A stretch of 64,000 bases of DNA from Alteromonas portus (lineage in GTDB: Bacteria > Pseudomonadota > Gammaproteobacteria > Enterobacterales > Alteromonadaceae): assembly GCF_005117025.1 (NCBI RefSeq), contig NZ_SWCO01000002.1, positions 124,001 to 188,000 on the forward strand, in the 5' to 3' direction. Made by a program: the position numbers and the translations under genes. This document shows positions 56,953 to 64,000 of the stretch, in pieces (positions within the stretch are counted from its first letter, which is position 1; the number at the start of each line of letters is the position of its first letter). The notes beneath the pieces are model-generated. The model did not search any database, was not told where the DNA came from, and was given only the letters and a program-made list of their open reading frames with translations.

Positions 56953-58119
56953 TTATTCAGTAACCGGAATACTGTCTTTTGTAGAGTCCCAATTCTGCAC
57001 GATGTAGTTGGTAACACGAGAGCCAACGTTATACGCCGCTTCAATTGCTGCTCCCATTGCGGCATAGCCTTCACCAGAGCTTTCAAGTTTCAAGTTTTGT
57101 GCAGCACTTAACGAAGGCGGTTGCATGGTAAAGTTGCTCGCCGTTCTTAAAATCATTAAACGCTGTTTATCTACCAAGCCAGCATTATCTAAATAGGTTA
57201 AACTTTGTAGCGTAGCTGAGTCTTCCATACCTGATGTGACGAAGTTTCCTTTGCCTTGTGTCCAGTATGCTACCCAATCGTTTGCCCATGAATTTAGCTT
57301 TTCTCCGTGCCAGAAAGTAGACGCAGATAAATGCGCACCCATAGAAACATTGGGAAGAGTCCTAGCATTAGGTGAGTGAGTATATTTCGCTCTAAGTAAA
57401 TTCATTGCGTCGTTATTTAAAAGCTTGGTGTCTTTTGTCAACGAATAAGCCCACTTAGCTAAAGGCAGATTAAGCGCATAAACCTCACCATTTGGGCTGT
57501 TGTTCACATCCACTTGCTCGGCGTTTTCATAAGGTGCATGGGTAAACAGAGGAAAATATCCTGTACGCCATGTTGAAGGAATTTCTCTTGCATCGATGTG
57601 ATGCGCAAGGTCACCATCTACAACGTAGTCAGTCCAAATAGCGCTTCCAATAGTATTATCGGCAGGGTCGACACCTGCAATACCTGCTACAAGCCAATAG
57701 GCTTTTGATAAGTCGAAGCGAGGGTCGAGCCCTAGTGCCATTATTGCCGCTGAAGCACGCGCAATACCCATACCTGTCACTATGCCAATTACGCCCGTTT
57801 CAGTGTTTGCATACACATCGTGAAAGCCGTGGGGCAGTGGGTATTTTGTTGTCAGTTTTTGACGGGCTTTCCACAACTGAAATTCGCCGGGTGCGTCACC
57901 CTCGTCATCACCAATTTCAAACATACTCACCACTACAACTTTCACTTCCATAGGTGGTTCTTCTTCACTAGCGTATGCATTGACTGAGAGTGTGCTTATC
58001 ACAACGCCTTTAAACACTGCTAGTGCAAATGATTTGCTTAAAGTAGAACTACTGCGGTGTTTAGCAATATGCAAAAGCGCGCGTTGTGCAAAATGTCGAA
58101 TGAATAGGGCTAAAGACAT
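56953..58119 (-). CDS. exported NUP-family (purine nucleoside permease-like) protein
   Basis: A 388-residue protein of the NUP family named after a Candida purine nucleoside permease. An N-terminal signal region (hydrophobic core FALAVFKGVVISTLSVNAYA) is followed by a soluble domain: VKVVVVSMFEIGDDEGDAPGEFQLW, GVIGIVTGMGIARASAAIMALGLDPRF, WLVAGIAGVDP and TSGMEDSATLQSL. The pattern is that of a nucleoside-phosphorylase-like fold with no further membrane segments. It is thus more likely a periplasmic nucleoside-binding or cleaving protein than a channel. It lies downstream of the TonB receptor gene, separated by a terminator. Confidence 0.82.
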   Translation of the reverse strand: MSLALFIRHFAQRALLHIAKHRSSSTLSKSFALAVFKGVVISTLSVNAYASEEEPPMEVKVVVVSMFEIGDDEGDAPGEFQLWKARQKLTTKYPLPHGFHDVYANTETGVIGIVTGMGIARASAAIMALGLDPRFDLSKAYWLVAGIAGVDPADNTIGSAIWTDYVVDGDLAHHIDAREIPSTWRTGYFPLFTHAPYENAEQVDVNNSPNGEVYALNLPLAKWAYSLTKDTKLLNNDAMNLLRAKYTHSPNARTLPNVSMGAHLSASTFWHGEKLNSWANDWVAYWTQGKGNFVTSGMEDSATLQSLTYLDNAGLVDKQRLMILRTASNFTMQPPSLSAAQNLKLESSGEGYAAMGAAIEAAYNVGSRVTNYIVQNWDSTKDSIPVTE

Positions 58120-58130
58120 AAAATACTCCT

Positions 58131-58167
58131 AAAAAAAAAGAGCCCAAGTTTAGAAAACTGAGCTCTT
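58131..58167 (-). terminator. intrinsic terminator after the TonB receptor gene
   Basis: AAGAGC and GCTCTT pair around a 17-base loop and, on the minus strand, a run of nine T follows. It lies 83 bases after the receptor stop and just before the NUP gene, which may therefore rely on read-through or its own promoter. Confidence 0.75.
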
Positions 58168-58249
58168 GATTTAACGTGATTTATTAAATGATGCCGTTAA
58201 CCTTCTACGTTCGATAGAAAGCGTGACATCATTCACAGGCTAAGCATAC

Positions 58250-60667
58250 TTAGAATGAGTAAGTAACTTTAGCATTAAAGTGACGCGGTAGTTCAGGAAG
58301 AACGATTTGGCTACCGAATAGATCAGGGAAGTTAGAACGGAAATAACGTTCATCAGTTAGGTTTTTAACGGTTAAGTTAAATGACCAGTCTTCAGCCTGA
58401 TAAGATAAGCCAGCATTCACTAGCGTATAAGCCGGTAGCGTTACAGCAGCAGAGAAACCTGATGCTACTTCTTCAACATCTACCACGCTTACGTTAGCCG
58501 CATAACCATTTTGGAAATCGTAAGTCGCAGTTAGCGTATAGATGTTTTCAGGGATACCTGCTTTACGTCCATCTGTATTATTAAAGCCTTCACCGATAAG
58601 GTTAAGACCAATCACGTTACCACCGAAGATCAATGAAGGATCTTCAAGGTTCACTAAGTCTTCAGCACCCAAGAAACCAAACTGGTTACCATTTTCAAGT
58701 GCTGTAAGGTTAATTACCTTAATGTTGGTGTAACCTGCAGATACAACAAGGTTGTCGTTTACTACCCAACGAAGTTCAAACTCAGTACCTTTGTTGTTGG
58801 TGGTATTATTAGTTACCGTGTTTTGCGCGTTAAAATCGGTACGCTCTTGCTCAAACGATGAAAGTGCAAAATACAGTGTATCTTCTAACAAAGAACCTTT
58901 AATACCAAACTCAAGAAGTTCAGAGGTATCAAATGCGCTGCCGTCGCCTAGTTGGCTAACGCCAATCTCAGCACCTTGACCTGCTACAAGCGTTGCTTGT
59001 TCTGCCGCAGTTACGTAAGGAATAAGGCCAAATTCGAATTCGTATGAAAGGCTGGCGTTCCAAGACCACCCGTCTACCGTTTCTTCAGCGTATTCTGGTG
59101 TTTCATCGCCTGTTGCACCTAACAGAAGATCGGTACGTGAAGTACTTTCAATATCGATAGTGTCGTAACGCAAGCCTAACACTAGGTTTAAGCCCCAATC
59201 CCAAGTTAAGTCTGTCATTGCAGCAATACCTAGGTCTAGGTAGTTACCCACATCATAGTTATCGTAGTTTTTACCTGAGCGGGTAGACAATAAACGACGA
59301 TCCAGTGCCGAAGATGGCATGGTTAGGTCGCGACGGTTGAAATATTCAAACGTGAAATCATCGCCGTGTTCGAAGTCGGTATAACGAACAGATGGCGAGA
59401 ATTGAAACTGTGCAAGCAGGCCATCGTTTTCATATTCGGTAGCGAAAATTAGCTTGTCTTCAACAACCCAGCTGTCGTGGAACTGTGAGAAACCGTACGC
59501 ATTTTCATTGATGTTGTCGTATGCATCATAGAAAAGTTGGTTGCGGATTTCCCAGTTATCTGTGTAGTAAATCGTGTCGAAATACAGAGTAATAGCTTCG
59601 TTGCCAAGCTGATCATCAGGCGCTACCAGTACTTGGTTTCCACTAAGCGTTGTGGTTCCAACGTTTTCTAATTGCATTAACGCTGTGGCTTCGTCATCCG
59701 TAAAGCTAGACGCTGGAACATAGAAGAAGCTCTCGCCGGCAATGTTTACCGCAGCGTATTCTTCGTGGCTAATTTGGCCGTCGCCATCAGTGTCTAGAGG
59801 CTGTGCTGTACCTGTAATATAAGTACCGTCGTCAACTAGCTCTTGGGTTAGACGGTTCCAACCAGCAACTTGGTTGCCGTCGTAATCGTGGTACATACCA
59901 CCAAATTCGAAGCGAAGGTTGTCGGTAACATCAATGTTAAATGATGCTTGTAATACCGTTTGGTCAGTTTGCGTATTGTCGTAATAGCTGTCTGAATTTT
60001 CTAGCTCGCCGTATATGTAGTAACCCATCTCTTTGCCCGCGACGCTAGTCGGGCCGCCAACTTCTGCGGTTAAGATGCTTTTATCCCAAGAACCAGTGGT
60101 GTAAGACAACGCACCCGTTGGGGAATCTAGATACTGGCCGCCAGAAGCGCGTGCAGATTTAGGGTTAAAGTTTAGATAACCACCAATTTTAGATGGACCA
60201 TAAATAGGTGATGCAGGACCACGTACAATGTCGATACGGCTTGAAGCACCGATAGGTGTAGGGTAGTTACCCGGGTTATCTAAGCGCTTAACGCCACGGA
60301 AGTATGTTTCACCTGGCGTACCACGTACGTCTAGTGAGCCCGCAACACCAAAGAATGATTGAGTAAACGTACCTGGAGCAAATGCTACCAGTTCGTCAAT
60401 GTCAGAAACGTTGAAGCGCTCCATCTGCTCTTGCGAAATTGTCGATGCAGAACGTGGCGTTTCAAGAATAGACTTACCAAAACCAAATACCGATTCTACG
60501 TCTTGGCCTGGAAGACTACCAAGAGAACCCGTCACTTCGATCTTCTCTACGTCTTTTTCTTTTACCTCTGTATCTTCTTGAGCAAAAGCTTGCGACGAAA
60601 GTGCGACTGCAGTGCTCATCGCAAAAGCTTTTGCTAGAGGAGATAATTTGAATGTAGTGTTTTTCAT
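58250..60667 (-). CDS. TonB-dependent outer-membrane receptor
   Basis: An 805-residue receptor. Signal peptide 1-29 (ending SSQAFA); TonB-box-like region EKIEVTGS; plug domain about 65-175 (ILETPRSASTISQEQMERF, RIDIVRGPASPIYGPSKIGGYLNF); then a beta-barrel ending in YSF with the usual terminal aromatic. There is no N-terminal signalling (STN) domain. An extracellular-loop segment contains a canonical EF-hand loop. It is flanked by the NUP gene and a XanQ-like permease gene and has a RutR-like box upstream, so purines or nucleosides are the likely cargo. CTGAGGA precedes the ATG. Confidence 0.9.
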   Translation of the reverse strand: MKNTTFKLSPLAKAFAMSTAVALSSQAFAQEDTEVKEKDVEKIEVTGSLGSLPGQDVESVFGFGKSILETPRSASTISQEQMERFNVSDIDELVAFAPGTFTQSFFGVAGSLDVRGTPGETYFRGVKRLDNPGNYPTPIGASSRIDIVRGPASPIYGPSKIGGYLNFNPKSARASGGQYLDSPTGALSYTTGSWDKSILTAEVGGPTSVAGKEMGYYIYGELENSDSYYDNTQTDQTVLQASFNIDVTDNLRFEFGGMYHDYDGNQVAGWNRLTQELVDDGTYITGTAQPLDTDGDGQISHEEYAAVNIAGESFFYVPASSFTDDEATALMQLENVGTTTLSGNQVLVAPDDQLGNEAITLYFDTIYYTDNWEIRNQLFYDAYDNINENAYGFSQFHDSWVVEDKLIFATEYENDGLLAQFQFSPSVRYTDFEHGDDFTFEYFNRRDLTMPSSALDRRLLSTRSGKNYDNYDVGNYLDLGIAAMTDLTWDWGLNLVLGLRYDTIDIESTSRTDLLLGATGDETPEYAEETVDGWSWNASLSYEFEFGLIPYVTAAEQATLVAGQGAEIGVSQLGDGSAFDTSELLEFGIKGSLLEDTLYFALSSFEQERTDFNAQNTVTNNTTNNKGTEFELRWVVNDNLVVSAGYTNIKVINLTALENGNQFGFLGAEDLVNLEDPSLIFGGNVIGLNLIGEGFNNTDGRKAGIPENIYTLTATYDFQNGYAANVSVVDVEEVASGFSAAVTLPAYTLVNAGLSYQAEDWSFNLTVKNLTDERYFRSNFPDLFGSQIVLPELPRHFNAKVTYSF
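59759..59794 (-). other. EF-hand calcium-binding loop coded within the TonB receptor
   Basis: Residues 292-303 read DTDGDGQISHEE: acidic residues at loop positions 1, 3 and 5, glycine at 6, isoleucine at 8 and glutamate at 12, the canonical EF-hand loop. It lies early in the barrel domain, where an outer loop is expected. Confidence 0.75.
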
Positions 60668-60770
60668 GGTTTCCTCAGATTTTAGTTGCCCTTTTTTAGG
60701 GCTTTTTTAACGAATTATTTTTATGATTCTTGTCGTTAGCAAGAGAGTTAGCAGGATGGATGCCAACTAC

Positions 60771-60786
60771 TTGTCCAGTTGGTCAA
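60771..60786. promoter_or_regulatory. RutR-like operator upstream of the TonB receptor
   Basis: TTGTCCAGTTGGTCAA matches TTGACCA-nn-TGGTCAA except at one position. A further half-site TTGACC follows at 60790-60795. It lies about 103 bases before the receptor start. Confidence 0.72.
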
Positions 60787-60907
60787 CTTTTGACCTGCTT
60801 TTAAGTTGCTGAATTATAGGGATAAAAAAATATAATGTTGTTCTTATATTGTTATTTTTATGTAAAATCTAGCGGTATCGCCAAAGCTTGCACCTTCAAA
60901 GTGATTT

Positions 60908-62482
60908 CTAGCGACTTTTTGCACCAAAAAGAGTAGGTGCGCCATCAGCATGGCCTTTAATACCTAGAATTACGTTAAGAGGTTGGGGAAATGACACCGC
61001 CTCTTTGTTTTTATAATCATTTCTATTCGTTTTTGGCGACAGCGTTGTATCGTTTGCGTTGTCACTTTTAATGGCTGAAATTTCGTCAGTAGCAGAAGAG
61101 GCCTGGGTGCAGTCTTCAGTGCTTAGTTCTGGTTTTGTATCTGAACTCTTTGCTTTTTTACCTGGCAAGGTTAGCTCTAAAATTACGGCAGTAAGGCCGG
61201 CTGATGTCACAGGGGAAAGCAAAATGTTTTCGAGCCACGTTGGCAGTTCAGCAAGGGCTTCGGGAACCATCATTACGCCTATTGCCATACCAAGGGCGCA
61301 GGCGGTTACAAGGCTGCTGCGTCTATCAAGTGCGTAGCTAGCAAGAAGCTTTAACCCGCCCACTGCTACCATTGCAAACATCACCAGCGTTGCTCCGCCT
61401 AAAACTGGCTTAGGAATAGCTTGCAACACGCCACCAACAATAGGAAAGCAGCCAATAAGAACAAACAGCGCTGCAACAAAAAAGCCCACTTTACGGCTGG
61501 CAATACCGGTTAACTGAATAACGCCATTGTTTTGGCCAAATGTGGTATTTGGGAAAGTGTTAAACATTCCGGCAAGTAGTGAGTTGACCCCGTCTCCCAA
61601 AATACCGCCTTTTACCCTTGCTAAATAAACAGGGCCGCTTACGGGTTGCTTACAGAAAAGGCTATTTGCTGTTAAGTCTCCCGCCGTTTCTATTGCGCTA
61701 AACAGGTAAATAAGTGCAATGGGCAAAAATAAATTAATGTCAAAAGCAATGCCAAACGCAAATGGGGTAGGGATAGCCACTAATGAAAGTGAAGCGAGCC
61801 CAGAGAAATCAAGGCCTTTTGTAAAACCAACATACGTTGCACCTATAGCCATGCCAATAAAAATTGCGCTTAAGCGAAGCCAATGGTTGGTAGACGCATT
61901 TAAGAATACGATAACCAGTAATACACAAAGACCAACTGCTAAGTTTTCAGTACTGGCAAAGTCAGCGGCATTAAAGCCACCGGCTAGGTCGGTCATACCT
62001 ACGTTTATCAAGCTAAGGCCTATCGCAGTGATCACTATCCCCGTGGTTAAAGGCGTAATGATGCGCTTGAGTTTATTCACAAATAGGCTGAACACTACCT
62101 CAACTAACGCCCCAGCCATGGTCAGGCCAAACAGTAGGGCTAAAATATCCTCTGGTGTGCCGCCATTGGCTTTTACTTGGTTTCCGGCCAAAATCAACGC
62201 ACTAATAAACGCAAAGCTGGTTCCTTGAATGGCAACAAGGCCACTGCCTACTGGGCCTATACGTTTTGTTTGAATTGCTGTGCCAAGGCCGCTGACAAAC
62301 AGCGCCATACTAATAAGATAAGGGGTGTATTCAGTAAGACCTAGCGTTGACGTAACAATAAGAGTAGGGGTTATAACACCAACGAAGCTCGCTAATAAAT
62401 GCTGGAATGCCGCGGTAAGAGAAGGAAGAAATGCCGGGCTATCATGTAAGTCGTAAAGTAATTCGCTGTGATTTGAAGACAT
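60908..62482 (-). CDS. XanQ-like NCS2 xanthine/urate permease
   Basis: A 524-residue inner-membrane permease of the UraA/XanQ branch of NCS2. The family signature is TTFGQNNGVIQLTGIASRKVG, close to that of xanthine permeases. Other marks are QHLLASFVGVITPTLIV at the start, GSGLVAIQGTSFAF, and the polar E in LIYLFSAIETAGDLTAN. A ~70-residue polar C-terminal tail is unusual. I moved the start to MSSNHSELLYD because the longer frame would run into the RutR-like box. CAAGAAA upstream is a weak ribosome binding site. It is expected to import xanthine, urate or a related base. Confidence 0.9.
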   Translation of the reverse strand: MSSNHSELLYDLHDSPAFLPSLTAAFQHLLASFVGVITPTLIVTSTLGLTEYTPYLISMALFVSGLGTAIQTKRIGPVGSGLVAIQGTSFAFISALILAGNQVKANGGTPEDILALLFGLTMAGALVEVVFSLFVNKLKRIITPLTTGIVITAIGLSLINVGMTDLAGGFNAADFASTENLAVGLCVLLVIVFLNASTNHWLRLSAIFIGMAIGATYVGFTKGLDFSGLASLSLVAIPTPFAFGIAFDINLFLPIALIYLFSAIETAGDLTANSLFCKQPVSGPVYLARVKGGILGDGVNSLLAGMFNTFPNTTFGQNNGVIQLTGIASRKVGFFVAALFVLIGCFPIVGGVLQAIPKPVLGGATLVMFAMVAVGGLKLLASYALDRRSSLVTACALGMAIGVMMVPEALAELPTWLENILLSPVTSAGLTAVILELTLPGKKAKSSDTKPELSTEDCTQASSATDEISAIKSDNANDTTLSPKTNRNDYKNKEAVSFPQPLNVILGIKGHADGAPTLFGAKSR

Positions 62483-62525
62483 GAGCAATTTTTCTTGATG
62501 ACAGTTGCTCATTGTTTGCAAGATG

Positions 62526-62541
62526 TTGACCAATTGGTCTG
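62526..62541. promoter_or_regulatory. RutR-like operator upstream of the XanQ-like permease
   Basis: TTGACCAATTGGTCTG matches TTGACCA-nn-TGGTCAA except for the last two bases. It lies 43 bases before the chosen permease start, the closest box-to-gene distance of the four sites. Confidence 0.75.
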
Positions 62542-62650
62542 TTTAAGGCTTGTTTTGTAAACTTTTGTTTTTGAATGTTTTTATATGTGTTCTGTAAATA
62601 ACTTAAAACAATCAGAAAGTAGCTAAGCCCCAATTTGGTGCCTAAACGAA

Positions 62651-62675
62651 AAAATGCGCTAATTTAGCGCATTTT
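62651..62675. terminator. terminator after the cupin gene
   Basis: AAAATGCGCTA and TAGCGCATTTT pair with a very short loop, 23 bases after the cupin stop. The A/T tracts suit both directions. Confidence 0.82.
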
Positions 62676-62697
62676 GTAAAGCGACATAGGCGTTAAA

Positions 62698-63063
62698 TTA
62701 AAAGGTAACACCTTCATCTAACGTCACAAAAATAGAGTGGCGAACTTCATTGTACATAGCCCTTGAACAGTGGCCTTCACCTTCGGTATCTTCCAGTAAC
62801 AGCACGTCGCCTGCTCCAAATACATGACGCTCGCCGTTTGATACGGTAAATTCTGCGCGCCCTTTTAAGATGAAAAGTAACTGTCGCGCCGGAGCAGGGT
62901 GCCACTTGAAGTCATAATCTGCGGGGGTTTCGCGAAAAATAATTTTATCTGCACCAAATTTTTCTGACAGCATGCCGATAGGGCCGCCGTCTTTTAGCGC
63001 TATCTCAACTTCACCAAAGTGGCTTTTGCCCGCCTCATCGTTGTAAATCCTTGTTATTTTCAT
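62698..63063 (-). CDS. single-domain cupin protein
   Basis: A 121-residue cupin. The first motif region is DFKWHPAPARQLLFILKGRAEF (His then Arg-Gln in place of the usual HxH), the second GAGDVLLLEDTEGEGHCSRAM (with His). The N-terminal half MKITRIYNDEAGKSHFGEVEI is shared by a conserved family of unknown function. It is encoded 36 bases downstream of the allantoate-amidohydrolase-like gene, so it may act on a ureido compound such as ureidoglycine or ureidoglycolate. That is inference; known ureidoglycine aminohydrolases are two-cupin proteins. Confidence 0.75.
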   Translation of the reverse strand: MKITRIYNDEAGKSHFGEVEIALKDGGPIGMLSEKFGADKIIFRETPADYDFKWHPAPARQLLFILKGRAEFTVSNGERHVFGAGDVLLLEDTEGEGHCSRAMYNEVRHSIFVTLDEGVTF

Positions 63064-63099
63064 TATTAACCCTTAATTAAAACTTTACTGATTAGAACA

Positions 63100-64000
63100 T
63101 TACGCGTGCTTAAGCTTGCCGATAGTTCTATAAAGCACTGACAAACTTGCTGCTACATCTTCACTGGTAATAGACTCAGCAGGATGATGGCTAATGCCGC
63201 CCTTACAGCGTGTGAACAACATGGCTACAGGGCATATATCTGCAATAGCCATAGCATCGTGACCTGCACCAGATGCAAGAATTCGCGGTGCAATACCGCT
63301 TTCCTCTACGCCGCGAACTAACGCGTCTTTTAACTGGCTATCGCAATGTACTGCAGGCGCACTGTGGGTTTGCTCGCGAGTAAGTGTTACTTGTCTAGAT
63401 TGCGCAATGTCATCAAATTTTTGCAATATTTCTGCCAATACTGAATCGCGCAAACTGTCATCTTCGCTTCGAATATCTAGGGAGAAACGTGTGCGACCAG
63501 AAATGACGTTAACGCCGTTAGGTGCATTTTCAATTTTCCCTACGGTAGCTACCACGCCCGGGCGTTGTAAGCTAATACTCTCAACAGCAAGTAGCATTTC
63601 TGCACTTGCACATAAGGCGTCACGACGCATTGACATAGGTACAGTACCGGCGTGACCAGCCATACCTTCTACCGTAAAGTTAAAGCGTTTCGCACCCGCA
63701 ATGGCACTTACCACACCCACAGGCAAGTTTTCTTGCTCTAAAACAGGGCCTTGCTCTATGTGAAGCTCTATATAACCTAAAATGTCAGTACGCGAGATGG
63801 CCGCACTATTCACCGCATCGAAATTAAGCCCAAAGTTCGCCATGGCTTGCTCAAGGCTCACGCCATTTTCATCTTTTAAATGGCGCCATTGTTCTTGCCA
63901 CTTGCCCGTTAAGGCGCGGCTGCCTAGTAGCGTGGTGCCAAACCGTGTGCCTTCCTCGTCACAAAAGCCAACAATGTCGATGTGAAAAGGGAGCTTAGTT
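63100..64000 (-). CDS. M20 amidohydrolase, allantoate-amidohydrolase-like (5' end missing)
   Basis: The frame is open to the right edge, so about 300 C-terminal residues are seen. GFCDEEGTRFGTTLLGSRALTG, YIELHIEQGPVLE, GMAGHAGTVPMSMRRDAL, FSLDIRSEDD, SGAGHDAMAIADICP and RCKGGISHHPAESI are typical of the allantoate amidohydrolase/N-carbamoyl-amino-acid hydrolase group of zinc M20 enzymes. With a PuuE allantoinase in the same locus, allantoate is the best substrate guess, yielding ureidoglycine, ammonia and carbon dioxide. N-carbamoylase or ureidoglycolate hydrolase activity cannot be excluded. Confidence 0.88.
   Translation of the reverse strand, partial: TKLPFHIDIVGFCDEEGTRFGTTLLGSRALTGKWQEQWRHLKDENGVSLEQAMANFGLNFDAVNSAAISRTDILGYIELHIEQGPVLEQENLPVGVVSAIAGAKRFNFTVEGMAGHAGTVPMSMRRDALCASAEMLLAVESISLQRPGVVATVGKIENAPNGVNVISGRTRFSLDIRSEDDSLRDSVLAEILQKFDDIAQSRQVTLTREQTHSAPAVHCDSQLKDALVRGVEESGIAPRILASGAGHDAMAIADICPVAMLFTRCKGGISHHPAESITSEDVAASLSVLYRTIGKLKHA

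Overview
The window reads as an ordinary chromosomal segment of a marine gammaproteobacterium, most likely Alteromonas or a close relative. The reasons are moderate GC, the mix of TonB-dependent uptake, S9/M15 peptidases, many c-di-GMP enzymes and a DUF2897-type protein, and protein sequences that look Alteromonadaceae-like. This assignment is inferred from reading, not from a search. I see no insertion sequence, prophage, integron or CRISPR array. One tRNA gene (Val, GAC) is present. Both edges cut genes: a GGDEF-EAL protein on the left and an M20 amidohydrolase on the right.

Layout. 1-5,990: c-di-GMP phosphodiesterase (partial), astE, a HIT protein, a YbjQ-type protein and a large exported S9 glutamyl-endopeptidase-like protease. 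5,990-11,120 (minus strand): a DAACS transporter, DUF2897, an M15 peptidase, dapE with its usual ArsC-like neighbour, then a two-gene unit of an EIIA-Glc-like protein without its phosphorylatable histidines and an ACT-domain protein. 11,120-11,670: an AT-rich gap with four DnaA-box-like sequences. 11,670-15,630: a VOC protein and tyrosine catabolism (hpd, hmgA, divergent MarR regulator). 15,800-22,440: a patatin, tRNA-Val, a PAS-GGDEF-EAL protein, a LapD-like degenerate receptor and a metallo-beta-lactamase-fold hydrolase behind a palindromic operator. 22,650-29,710: an RND pump pair and a Kef-type antiporter with its flavodoxin-like partner. 30,000-37,410: a PagL-type lipid A deacylase, a Tat-exported molybdenum hydroxylase with its own diheme cytochrome lipoprotein, GST/HxlR, an ABM monooxygenase and a PAS-PAS-GGDEF protein.

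37,450-64,000 is dominated by purine catabolism. A minus-strand operon xdhA-xdhB-xdhC-uraD-HIU hydrolase-guaD-puuD converts guanine, hypoxanthine and xanthine to allantoin. A divergent tetR-puuE pair carries the regulator and allantoinase. Further along are an AzgA-like NCS2 permease, an adenine deaminase, an exported NUP-family protein, a TonB-dependent receptor, a XanQ-like NCS2 permease, a cupin and an allantoate-amidohydrolase-like enzyme. Together they describe a route from outer-membrane uptake to ureido compounds.

The most coherent new observation is a shared 16-bp inverted repeat close to the E. coli RutR operator (TTGACCA-nn-TGGTCAA). It lies upstream of xdhA, both NCS2 permeases and the TonB receptor. 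The locus encodes a RutR-like TetR protein next to puuE, so I propose a local purine regulon in which this regulator controls catabolism and uptake. A four-gene signalling block (solo Hpt, REC-PAS-GGDEF-EAL, REC-GGDEF, hybrid histidine kinase) sits inside the purine region and may link it to c-di-GMP.
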